From Inonotus obliquus (taxonomy: Eukaryota > Basidiomycota > Agaricomycetes > Hymenochaetales > Hymenochaetaceae): a DNA stretch of 64,000 nucleotides. The translations under genes were made by a program, and so were the position numbers. Shown one piece after another: positions 18,740-29,582 of this stretch (position 1 is the stretch's first letter; every line of letters begins with the position of its first letter). Where the stretch lies: NCBI GenBank assembly GCA_032164295.1, contig JAJHTX010000003.1, positions 1,860,001-1,924,000 of the forward strand, written 5' to 3'. Below the pieces are notes generated by a model. That model made no database searches, was not told the DNA's origin, and saw nothing but the letters and a program-made list of their open reading frames with translations.

Positions 18740-19734
18740 GCAGTGATTGCTGCCTTGACTTTGCCATGTCATCAACATAGACAATGATGATTCTGACATC
18801 CTCCTTTCTGTAGACCCATATTGTAGTTATAATGCACCAGTGTGAAGTCCATGTTCTGAAGAACAGTGTCAAGCTTCTTGTGCTACTGGCTGCCAGCTTG
18901 CTTTAGTCGACAGATAGACTTGACAAGCTTGAGAACAAAGCCAGGACCAAAGTAGTCTTCAAATCTCTCAGGCTGCTGCATGTACACATCATGCTCCATG
19001 TCACTATTGAGGAAGGCAGTGGAGATGTCCACACTGTAGAGCTCCAGGTCCTCAAGTGCAGCAAGTGCAAGGATGACTCTCAATGCTGCCCACTTGGCTA
19101 TAGGGGCAAACACTTGAGAGAACTCCAATCCAGGATGCTGAGAGTAGCCCTTTGCAACTAGTCTGACCTTGTATCTGTCCACTGAGCCATTTGCCTTTCT
19201 CTTCAGCTTGAACACCCATCTGCAGCCAATTGGTTTTCTGCCAGCAGGTAGCCTCACAGGCTGAAATGTGCCACTCTTAATAAGACTGACAAACTCTTGT
19301 ATTGCAGCTTCTTCCCAGAGATGTGCATCAGGTCTGCCTTTGATGTCCTTCCACTGGTATGGCTCACATCCATACTGTTGTCTGGCTTGTGCAGAGAACA
19401 CTTGCTCAAGTTTATTGGTGGATTGGAAGACATAGTCAAAGGCATTCTCAAATTGAATGTACACATCCTCTAGGCCTGTATTGGCTCTAAAGTCCATTAG
19501 GGCAGAGAACATGAGTGCTTCAGCTTGCAGCTCCTTCTCAGACATTACATCTAGTTCATCAGAAGAATCACTGTCCATGTGCACATCTTCATCTGGCTGA
19601 TGCACCACCTCAGGCTCTGGCTCTAGAGTTGACACTGGCTGTATAACTGGCACAGATGGTCTAGGCAGTCTCCTCCCAGGATAGTGCATGAGAGGATTGA
19701 TGTACCTGTCCCAACCACCAGTGAATGGTCGTGG
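18740..19734 (-). pseudogene. Inverted copia RT fragment, duplicate of 23,350 to 24,320
   Basis: The minus strand encodes 268 residues that appear identical to the RT part of the copia element at 23,397 to 24,203, including the same premature stop after KQAGSQ. It carries the conserved RT N-terminal motifs (GCRWVFKLKRKANGSVDRYK and VDISTAFLNSD). The fragment abuts the 5' LTR of the copia element exactly. The lack of divergence indicates a very recent inverted duplication, or an assembly artefact. Confidence 0.85.
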
Positions 19735-19971
19735 TGTTGGAATTATGATCCTAACATATTCTCCTTATTTATTAACATATATGCACACTTGTGTATCTTA
19801 TGGTTATTTGTGTTTTATTTTGTTTCTCTTTTATTTCTGTAGTGTGATGACTTTTGGTCACATTCTGATTATGTAATCTAGCCCTCAAAGCGGCCTGATG
19901 CAGTGGATGATACTTCTTACATCTTGTGCTTATCCACTGCATACAGTGTGTTTAGGTTGCTGCTGCTCACA
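19735..19971 (+). repeat. Copia 5' LTR
   Basis: Starts TGTTGGAATT and ends GCTCACA, matching the 3' copy at 25,254. The next bases, GGTTATGAGCC, resemble a tRNA-complementary primer-binding site, though the tRNA cannot be named. Confidence 0.88.
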
Positions 19972-20825
19972 GGTTATGAGCCTTTTACTCTGAGTCACAC
20001 ACACACACTGTTGCTTCTGGGTGGGAATTAGTTCACACCAAGTTCTGAGTTCACTGGATCACTTCTGGCTTCTGGAGATCACTTCTGGGCTCCTTTGGCA
20101 CATTGTTGGGCTATTTTGAAGCTTCCTGATGAGGTCTCTGTAATGCTAGGAATCGTTTTCTGGCTCCTCCAGATATCTCTGCAGGTTCCCAAGCACTTAT
20201 CAGCCTCAAATCTCCAAATCGTGATATCTCCACATCCAGCCATCTGATCCCACTCAAAAATGCGCACAAATCCGCTCCGTGGCCATCTAGTGTTGTGCAA
20301 AAGAGCATCCCAATTGGTCTCAATTTTATTGAGTTACAGCGATTTTTGTGTTCTGTGCTATTCAGCCTCTATTGCACCTGCGCGCATTTTCGCCTATTGC
20401 GGCTGAACCGCTGATCCGATCGACACCCCACTTGGTACACTAACTTGCTTCACTGCACCTGAGGTGCGTACCGACTCTCGCATCGTTCCGTCTATCGGTT
20501 CCATCACTACATCGATTTTTGTTGTTTGCCACTGTTCTTTGCAGTTTGAGTGCAGCCATTGCATTAAATTGTTGTTGTTGGAACAGGGAATCCTACAGAC
20601 TCTGAAGCTTGCCTGCCTGGCCTTAGTTTGCTGGTGCCTGGAGCCTCTCTGAGTCAGCGGTGCCTGCAGAAACTTAGCAGTCCAACAGATCAGCACTGTA
20701 TCTGAATAAGTGCCCAATCTATCCCTACTTCGATTTTGCTCATATCTCACCTCCCTCTTATCCGATCACGTTCCTGCTTTGTACACTAGCTCTTGCACAC
20801 GTCAATTACCTCCTTACCAAGCACC

Positions 20826-21302
20826 ATGTCCAACCCTGCAGGTGCTGACTCACAATCAGCATTTGCAAAGCTGGATACATCTAACTATGCAACTAGGAAG
20901 TTTGACATGCAGGCCCTCCTGCAGACCAAGATGCTATAGCGGCTTGTGAGTGGTCAAGAGAAGCAACCTGATGAGGACGACAAGCCTGAACTAGCCACAT
21001 GACAGATGAAGGCTAAGTGTGCAGCTGGTCTCATCTATCAGAATATAGACCAGAGCATGCAGATCCTTGTCAGGGAGAACATCTCAGACCCTGTCAAGAT
21101 GTGGAGTGCACTCAAGAAGTTGCATGAGCAGGACAACTTCACTATGCACTTTCTGGCCTACCACTCCTTCCTGTCTATTCAGAAGAAAGAGAATGAGTCA
21201 TTCAAGCAGCTCACCTCCAGAGTTGAAAGGGCATTGCTTGATGTCAGAAACACTCGCAAAGCAGACCTCACTTTAGAGAAGTTTGAGGAAGAGCCTGCAT
21301 GA
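20826..21302 (+). pseudogene. gag: Copia Gag N-terminal region
   Basis: From ATG at 20,826 the frame reads like a copia-type Gag (KLDTSNYATRKFDMQALLQT), with stops at 20,938 and 21,001. Residues in SDPVKMWSALKKLHEQ and SFKQLTSRVERALLDV match the UBN2-like Gag fold. It ends after EEEPA, where a short duplicated GAGGAAGAGCCTGCATG segment and a frameshift separate it from the zinc-knuckle part at 21,458. The 854-nt leader between LTR and ATG holds no feature I can name. Confidence 0.8.
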
Positions 21303-24300
21303 GAAGTTTGAGGAAGAGCCTGCATGTGCTGTTCTGTGTTGTTCTCTGCCTGAGTAGTTAGTTCTCTTCCTTCAGATCTGCTGTCCTTCTCAAGCCTGAC
21401 TTTGGCTGGGAGGCACTCAAGTCATCCTTTGTTCTTGAAGATGACAACAGGAGGGGTGTGAAACCACAGGCTGTCATGGTGCACCTCTCCACCTCAGCTC
21501 AGAAACACTCCAAGGATATTACTTGTGAGTTCTGTGGCATCAGGGGACATGCAAAGGCAACCTGCTTTAAGAAGCAGAATGCAAGCAAGGCAGTGAGGGC
21601 AGAGATCAAGGACAAGAAGGGAAAGAAGAGACAGAAGCAGAAGGCCAATGTTGCTCAGCAGGAAGACTCTGATGCTACTCAATCTGCTGAATTTGCTGGC
21701 AATGCAAGTACTCAAGACTACACCATCCCCCACTCACCACTCATCTCTAATGCTGGATCTGACTGGATTGTTGACACAGGTGCCACTTGCCATATGACAC
21801 CACACAGACACTGGTTCCACCACTGTGAACCAAAGTGCATTCCAGTCAGACTTGCAAACAACCACAGTATTTATTCAATTGGTATGGGGACAGTGTGCTT
21901 CCAACCTTCATTAGGTGGAAAATCTGGACAGTCGCTTGAATTCTATTGTGTGCTCCATGCTCCAGATCTCAGAAATAACCTCCTCTCAGTCTTGTACTTA
22001 ACCAGAACCAAATCCTATGTTGTCACCATTCTTCACAATCAAATCCTCTTCAAAAGACACAACACACTCCTTTTCACTGCAAGTATTGCTTCCAACAATG
22101 CTGCAACACTCAATGGGCATGCTGTGCCAATGTGTGCATTCTCTGCATTCACAAGCACATGTCCCCTTGACTTTATTCTATGGCACAGGAGGTTTGCACA
22201 CCTCAACCACAGTGATGTAAAGCTGTTGTACAAGGAGCAGATGGTGAAGGGAATGGTGATCAAGTCCACAACTGCTCCAGATCACTGTCCTTCCACTCAG
22301 GAAGAAGAGTGATGCATTTGCTGCATTCAAGCAATTCAAGGCATTTGCTGAGAATCAGCTTGGTGCAAAGATCAAAGCCACTAGAGATGACAAGGGAGGT
22401 GAGTACATGTCCACAGAGTGGGAGTAGTTCTGCCAGAGAGTAGACATTCACAGACAGCAAACCCTCAGAGATGTTCCTCACCAGAATGGAGTTGCAGAGA
22501 GGGCCAACAGGACACTTGCAGAGGGAATTACCACAATACTCAATATGACATGCCTACCTCCCAGCTTCTAGTGGGATGCAGTGGCAGCATTTGCGCATGT
22601 GCATAACTGCTCTCTCATCTCAGCTGTAGATGGCAGGGACCCCTTAGAGCCAGCTCGGCTGCACTGGTCCAGTTACCGCAGGTTAGCAACCGACCAATCT
22701 GGAGGCTGGAAAAGCCTTGCCGATACTAGCCGACTGCAGGTAGCCCTACCACCGGTAGGCATTTTGGCGGGCACTGGTCCCCGGACCAGTGCAGCCGAGC
22801 ACGCCCTTATGAGGCCTGGTACAGGTCCAAACCAGATGTGTCTCATTTGAGAGTGTTTGGGTGCACCTCCTATGCGCGTTATCCTTCCAACTACAAGGGC
22901 TGGCTATTCTGGAATCCACTCACCAGGAAGGAGATCATCAGTAACTCTGCTCAGTTTGATGAGAGAGTGTTTTCTGGTACATCCAGAACCCATGTTGACA
23001 AAAAAGTGCATCTCACTCCTGAGGCAAAAGACCTGCCAGAGCAGGGAGGAGTAGATGAGAAGTTGGATGTCCTGCCACCTCTTTTGCCAACTGCACCTGA
23101 TTCACCTAATCCACCTGCACCCATACCCCCGTCTCCTGTACATTCACCTTCTCCACCACCTGCTGCACAATCACCTCCACTACTCACCAGACCACAGCCT
23201 GCTCAGCACACTCAACAGCCTTACAATCCACCTGCATCTTCAAGTTCTACACAAAGTCATTCACAGTCCAATTCACCATCATCTGAGAAGTGAGTCAGAA
23301 CTGCTCCTCAGTCCAAGCCTTGGCCTGGCCCCAACTGGAGACCCAAACCAAGACCATTCATTCACTGGTAGTTGGGACAGGTACATCAATCCTCTCATGC
23401 ACTATCCTGGGAGGAGACTGCCTAGACCATCTGTGCCAGTTATACAGCCAGTGTCAACTCTAGAGCCAGAGCCTGAGGTGGTGCATCAGCCAGATGAAGA
23501 TGTGCACATGGACAGTGATTCTTCTGATGAACTAGATGTAATGTCTGAGAAGGAGCTGCAAGCTGAAGCACTCATGTTCTCTGCCCTAATGGACTTTAGA
23601 GCCAATACAGGCCTAGAGGATGTGTACATTCAATTTGAGAATGCCTTTGACTATGTCTTCCAATCCACCAATAAACTTGAGCAAGTGTTCTCTGCACAAG
23701 CCAGACAACAGTATGGATGTGAGCCATACCAGTGGAAGGACATCAAAGGCAGACCTGATGCACATCTCTGGGAAGAAGCTGCAATACAAGAGTTTGTCAG
23801 TCTTATTAAGAGTGGCACATTTCAGCCTGTGAGGCTACCTGCTGGCAGAAAACCAATTGGCTGCAGATGGGTGTTCAAGCTGAAGAGAAAGGCAAATGGC
23901 TCAGTGGACAGATACAAGGTCAGACTAGTTGCAAAGGGCTACTCTCAGCATCCTGGATTGGAGTTCTCTCAAGTGTTTGCCCCTATAGCCAAGTGGGCAG
24001 CATTGAGAGTCATCCTTGCACTTGCTGCACTTGAGGACCTGGAGCTCTACAGTGTGGACATCTCCACTGCCTTCCTCAATAGTGACATGGAGCATGATGT
24101 GTACATGCAGCAGCCTGAGAGATTTGAAGACTACTTTGGTCCTGGCTTTGTTCTCAAGCTTGTCAAGTCTATCTGTCGACTAAAGCAAGCTGGCAGCCAG
24201 TAGCACAAGAAGCTTGACACTGTTCTTCAGAACATGGACTTCACACTGGTGCATTATAACTACAATATGGGTCTACAGAAAGGAGGATGTCAGAATCATC

Positions 24301-25225
24301 ATTGTCTATGTTGATGATATGACCATTGCTGCAAAGTCAAAACAGTACCAGTTTATGAGAGATGAGCTGGCCAAGCACTTCAAACTGCATGATCTGGGTT
24401 GTACATCCTTCCTACTTGGTGTGGACATTGAGAGAGATAGAAACAATCATTCCTTATCCCTCTCACAGAGTCGGTACATTGTGGATGTGCTTGAGAGATT
24501 TGGGATGTCTGACTGCAGTTCTACGAAGACCTCCATTGATGAGCATCACAAGCTCAGCAAGGCAATAGCTCCTCAGACAGAGCAGGAGACAGCCTACATG
24601 TAGACTGTGCTATACAAGCAACTGAATAGTGCACTCATGTATCTAGCTGTGGCTGCTAGGCCAGACATTGCTTATGCTGTGGAGGTTCTGGCAAGGTTCT
24701 CCTCTGATCCTGGTGTTGCACACTGGAAGGCTGCAAAGCAGCTGTGCAGATATCTGCAAGGGACAAAGGACTTCAAGCTCACCTATGCTCTAGATCTCTC
24801 CTCCTCTGAGCTGTTCACTACCTACTGTGATGCAGACCATGGTGGCAATCAGGACAACAAGAGATCCACTAGTAGGATGGTGATCAAGATGGTGGTGCAG
24901 CAGCTGTGCTAGCAAGTTACAGCCTTTTGTGACTCTGTCCATTACTGAATCAGAATATATTACTGCAGTCATTGCAGGTCAGGAGATCATGTGGCTAAGG
25001 AATCTGTTCATAGAGCTTGGGTACAGCTTTGATACACCCTCCTCCTTGTGGATGGATAACCAGTCTGCCCTGTTTGTTGCCCAGTATCCAGAGCACCATA
25101 GGAGGATAAAGCATCTGGACCTGAGGTTCTATTGGCTCACTAAGACTATGTCTGCAGACATTCTTACTAAGGCCTTAGAATGTGTCAAGGTGCGGCAGAT
25201 GGTTGGACTTCTTGGACTTTCATAG
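21303..25225 (+). pseudogene. pol: Copia Gag C-terminus, protease, integrase, RT, RNase H (broken)
   Basis: In order: zinc knuckle CEFCGIRGHAKATC (21,530), protease DTGA in WIVDTGATCHMT (21,765), GAG-pre-integrase motif ILWHRRFAHLNH (22,180), then a deletion that removes the first catalytic Asp of the integrase. After that come DDKGGEYMSTEW (22,385), HQNGVAERANRTL (22,480) and a 157-bp insertion. A proline-rich linker precedes the RT, which has AFLNSD (24,080) and YVDDM (24,310). RNase H has YCDADHGGNQDNKRST (24,825) and ESEYITAV (24,950). At least six stops or frameshifts interrupt it, including TAG in place of the Trp codon at 24,201. Confidence 0.88.
22647..22803. mobile_element. 157-bp GC-rich TIR insertion inside copia integrase
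   Basis: Perfect 18-nt inverted repeats GCTCGGCTGCACTGGTCC (22,653 to 22,670) and complement (22,783 to 22,800), with CCCTTA on each side (22,641 and 22,804). It interrupts a conserved copia motif (DGRDP and YEAWYRSKPD rejoin when one CCTTA is removed). A further CACTGGTCC..GGACCAGTG hairpin lies at its right end. It has no coding capacity. Confidence 0.78.
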
Positions 25226-25243
25226 TTGAGAGATGTGTCAGAT

Positions 25244-25253
25244 CAGAGGGGAG
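25244..25253 (+). promoter_or_regulatory. Copia polypurine tract
   Basis: CAGAGGGGAG directly precedes the 3' LTR. Confidence 0.8.
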
Positions 25254-25481
25254 TGTTGGAATTGTGATCCTAACATATTCTTCTTATTTATTAACACATA
25301 TGCACACTTGTGCATCTTATGGTTATTTGTGTGTTTTTTTATTTCTCCTTTATTTCTGTAGTGTGATGACTTTTGGTCACATTCTGATTATGTAATCTAG
25401 CTCTCAAAGCGGCCTGATGCAGTAGATAGCACTCCCTACATCTTGTCTGCATACAGTGTGTTTGGGTTGCTGCTGCTCACA
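25254..25481 (+). repeat. Copia 3' LTR
   Basis: 228 bp from TGTTGGAATTG to GCTCACA; near-identical to the copy at 19,735 apart from small indels. Confidence 0.88.
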
Positions 25482-26072
25482 CTTCGTATGTTCAAGGAGG
25501 TCTGCATTAGTATATGGGATGTGGTCATTGGAATTTTTGATACAACCGCAAAGAATTCTGCCATGCTTGTCACATTTGAAGTTCATCATGATCTTTCTGG
25601 AAATCTGCTCAATTTCGTTGTTATATTCAACCCGAGCAATCTGCAGCACATCTTGAACTTTGTTAATCTCACCCCTCTTCTAGGTAGTTGATTTACCAGA
25701 GCATGTGAATGGCCTGTCAATAAGATACTACAGAGTAAAAGATTAATATTACTATCTGAGCCTGAGTTACAATAATAAGGATAATGTTTGGATTGATATT
25801 CTTCTTCTTGAGTTGCTTTTGTTCCTCCCAATATTCTCGAACATGGTTAAAGAGTTTATCTAACCTCCATTTGAGAGTCTAGGAAGTGGGGCACATATTT
25901 GTTTATTCTGATCTTTCTAGACCATAACGTTGACTTGTAACTAAGTCTCTCAATGATGCTACAACCACTAAGTTGGTCCACAGCTGCATTGAGAAGATCA
26001 ACAAGGGTCATTCCGGAGTTGATTTCAAGGGAGCATGATCCAGGCCCATCAGACAATTGGACATCGAGGTTA
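25482..26072 (-). other. Unrecognised sequence with short minus-strand open stretches
   Basis: A minus-strand open stretch of 112 codons ends at 25,856 (starting at 26,194, inside the palindrome arm), and another of about 80 codons lies at 25,586 to 25,831. They could be exons of one lost gene. I recognise no family. Confidence 0.2.
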
Positions 26073-26591
26073 AAGATATAGTAAGCAAAAATTTGTTGAC
26101 TACTTTGCTGTATATTTGGTAATTTGCATGTAGCAATACAACCGCTTGCGTCATGTGAATTCTGAGCATACAATTCACAAGCTGTACATCTCATCTTTCC
26201 AACAATATATGATATGTAGCATAATTTGACAAATTGACAGATTCATGGATGCTTGGGCAAGGCTAACAGCAGTCAATGTTTTTTGCTTACAAATCAGAAA
26301 CTAGTAAATAGCCAATAACTCAGCAAAAGCAGCTCCATTTCACCTGATAAAAATTATGAACGTAGCACTATACATACCTTCTATTATGTATAAGTTTTTG
26401 TGATTGGTTGAAATTTGGATGTGCTGTGAGATTGGAGTGATTTGACTGGTTTTAGCTGTAAAATAGCTATTTTGAGCACTGTATGCTCTGAATAAAATTG
26501 ACTGTCAGGCCAATCAGCTTGAAACTTTGCATAGATACTCCTGTCATATTCTTTCAGGTATAGTTAAGGATTTTGGACAAATCACCTACTA

Positions 26592-27073
26592 GAGTCAAAC
26601 TTGTAGATAAGCATACTAGTGGGTAAGCACAACCTGTACGTAAGCATAGAAAATTTTGCCCACTGAGTCAGTAGACAGTAAAATCAGGGTTCAATAAGCA
26701 TAATTTCATACAAGCATATAGCATAACATTTTTGAGGAGTCCTAATAAAACAATGCTTACCAAGAGGTAATCAGGTGATCTATTATTGCCTAATTTAGAG
26801 AAAGTGTGACTAACTCCAACCCGAGACTAATTTTTTAAAGGCAACTAAGGATTAAGAAAGCATTTTTGCTTATCCAAATTTAGCATATAGTATTCCAGAA
26901 ACTGATGTGTGAAAGAAATTGTAATTGTAAGTCACATGTTGTCATTTTATGTTACTTAAATTTTCATTTTTAGAAGAATTAGATATTATATAATGATGTG
27001 TACTAGCATAACCTGTAGTTAAGCATAGCCGAACCTGTCCACCAAGGGCTATGCTTATCTACAGGTTCGACTG
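26592..27073 (-). mobile_element. Pogo-like MITE, family R copy 1
   Basis: 482 bp flanked by TA, with termini GAGTCAAACTTGTAGATAAGC and GCTTATCTACAGGTTCGACTG. Inverted relative to copy 2 at 59,836. The CAGTCGAACCTG-type end resembles pogo/Tigger-related termini. Confidence 0.85.
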
Positions 27074-27610
27074 TACAGGCTAATATATACTTACTTCATA
27101 TCAGAACTAAGAATAAAAACCAAAAATTAGCATAATTATATCAAAAAGACAAATTTCTTCTTTCATACTAGAGATACAGCCTCATAGCTCACAGAAAATA
27201 TTGTACCCCACTATAAGACCATCTATGCAAAGTTTCAAGCTAATTGGCCTGACAGTCAATTTTATTCAGAGCATACAGTGCTCAAAATAGCTATTTTACA
27301 GCTAAAACCAGTCAAATCACTCCAATCTCACAGCACATCCAAATTTCAACCAATCACAAAAACTTATACATAATAGAAGGTATGTATAGTGCTACGTTCA
27401 TAATTTTTATCAGGTGAAATGGAGCTGCTTTTGCTGAGTTATTGGCTATTTACTAGTTTCTGATTTGTAAGCAAAAAACATTGACTGCTGTTAGCCTCGC
27501 CCAAGCATCCATAAATCTGTCAATTTGTCAAATTATGCTACATATCATATATTGTTGAAAAGATGAGATGTACAGCTTGTAAATAGTATGCTCAGAATTT
27601 ATATACAGTA

Positions 27611-28259
27611 ATTCACCATTCCTTTGAACACCAATTACTTTTTCATTTGCACGACCTCTCCCTCTCAACTATTTGCACATTTTATTTCATGTATCAAAAT
27701 GGCATACTAAGACGTACTTGAGCGAGTTTTTTCAATGTCTGGAAAGGACCGGTTAGATTAATACAGAGAAAAGAAAAACGGAGAGATTTTGGACCAAAAA
27801 CCACTCCTTTGAACACTCCGTCGCCTAATCAATTTGTTACCCCTGTCTCAGCAAGTAACACTTTACATCATCTAATTTTCTTACTTAACACAAGAAACTA
27901 TGACTTGTGACAATTGTCTGCTACATAGAAATCGCAATTCTTGTTCAAATTTCTTTAGAGAACATGGAATGTGTGCATGAGATATTGTATAATATGAATC
28001 ATAGCCCAGATCTCCTAAAACTCTGCATGTTATTATATGAGGAGATTTGGATGGAGGAACATGGTTAGAAATTGCTCTGATTCTTGCAATGTCGATTTTT
28101 TTGACATTTAACTACTCAACGAAATTCTACAAAAATTTATATGAGGATAGACCACATAAGTTGGAATGTGATGTTATTTTTTCAAACGAAAAGATAGAGA
28201 ATTGCAAGAGAAAATGCCAGGTGTTCAAAGGAGTGGTGGTGTTTAAAGGAATGGTGAAT
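27611..28259. mobile_element. TA-target MITE, family S (649 bp)
   Basis: Termini ATTCACCATTCCTTTGAACA and complement, flanked by TA (27,609 and 28,260). It splits the right arm of the palindrome; removing it restores the arm. Confidence 0.85.
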
Positions 28260-28429
28260 TACTATAATGCAAGCAGATATATTACTACATGCAAATCACT
28301 GAATATGTGGCAAAGCAGTCAACATTTTTTTTGCTTACTATATCTTGCTTTGTCTCACATTGGGGTATTGATGTGACCAGACCCTACACCTTAGCTCTTT
28401 CAAATGACATGCTAGTATCTAAGCCAAGA

Positions 28430-29066
28430 TCTTTTATAGAGATTTAGCATTGTCTTAGTATTTTCTAATCTGAATATTAATGAGCAGTATAAGACAAGGC
28501 ACACCAGGAATTTCAAATGTAATTTCATCCCTAGGTGGCCTAGTCTTATCAGGAGAGTCAGAGGTCTCAATGTATTTGTATGTGTTCTCATCTGGCACTT
28601 CTAGCCCAGATGCAAGTGCCATGTCATAGATGGACTTGTTACCAGACGCTTTATCACCACTGTCTGCGCTAATCTTGTAAGCCCTTTTGTTTGTCTGAAA
28701 CTAGTGATCAGATTGAAGAAAATGATTTTAGATATTATTTCTCCATACTATTCTTTTAGTTTGCTTCGTTGTCATCTTATGAGTAAGGTTCAATGGTAGG
28801 TCTGGCAGTACATTCTTGTGAGGGCGACCTTGGGGCTGCTTAACACTTGCTGCTCTTATCCAGATGGCTTTATGCTCCTCAACTTTCTTGAGCTTGGCCA
28901 ACTTTCTTGTTGCACAAGAGGACATTTTGCTGGATGTAGATGAGAAACTGAGACAGAAATTCTGAGACTTTAGCCAACATAGCATGTGCTGTAGTAGAAG
29001 TGTATAGTCTTCATCTCTTCTTGAGACTACAATCAGTGAGTAGGTTCCTGAACTCGATATCAACAC
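28430..29066 (-). pseudogene. Minus-strand open segments, unknown protein
   Basis: One segment (about 28,470 to 28,700) encodes 75 open residues rich in Asp, Lys and Pro (SADSGDKASGNKSIYDMALA). A second (28,728 to 29,066) encodes a basic stretch from an ATG near 28,930. They may be two exons of one gene, divergent from the gene starting at 29,297. I recognise no family. Confidence 0.25.
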
Positions 29067-29582
29067 TGATTACATTGATCTAACCTTACTGTAAAGACCT
29101 TAAGACCAAGACTAATACACTTATCAACAAGATCCGACCACTCAAATCCACATTTATATAAACTCTCACTCTACTGCAATACATCACATTTCCCTTCTTC
29201 TTACTCCTTCCACACTCTGTACCTCTTCGCTTGTTTTTCCTATATGTTATTGTCTCTGTGAACATCTCGCTATTACCATTGAAAGTTTATCAGCTATGCC
29301 CAGTTTGAATCTACAGTCACCTGCTAAGAAATTCACTCTCATATTGATTATAAAGAAACAGTCTCTTACTAGTGAGCAACGTCTTTCTCTTGCAGCAGGT
29401 TAATTAAAATGGAGTGCCCATCTTAGAAATTGATGTGTTTTCGATATCAGATTTGTCTTCTGATGTGAGTGTGCACCCTTCAGGTTCACCATCTGCTAAG
29501 TCGGAATCAACTGGACCTGACTTGAAAGATGTTGATTCCAAGTCAGATTCACTGTCTTCCAAGTCAGGTTCATCATCTTTTA

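Larger units (their letters stand above)
19735..25481 (+). mobile_element. Ty1/Copia retrotransposon, decayed but with both LTRs
   Basis: Runs LTR, leader, gag, zinc knuckle, protease, integrase, RT, RNase H, polypurine tract, LTR. The LTRs are 237 and 228 bp and nearly identical. Multiple stops and a deletion of the integrase core N-terminal half make it non-autonomous. The flanks CGTGG and CTTCG do not match, consistent with the inverted duplication having replaced the left flank. Confidence 0.92.
26073..28352. mobile_element. Large palindromic (foldback) element with two nested MITEs
   Basis: The left arm 26,073 to 26,545 is the reverse complement of 27,205 to 28,352 once the insertion at 27,611 to 28,259 is removed. 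Matching landmarks are AGATATAGTAAGC and GCTTACTATATCT at the outer ends and CTATGCAAAGTTTCAAGC near the loop. The loop holds a pogo-like MITE (26,592). The arms carry no ORF shared in a coding manner. Confidence 0.85.

Noticed and set aside
22581..22850. 89-residue frame across the 157-bp insertion in copia
   Set aside because: It is produced by the inserted GC-rich DNA breaking the integrase frame; not a gene.
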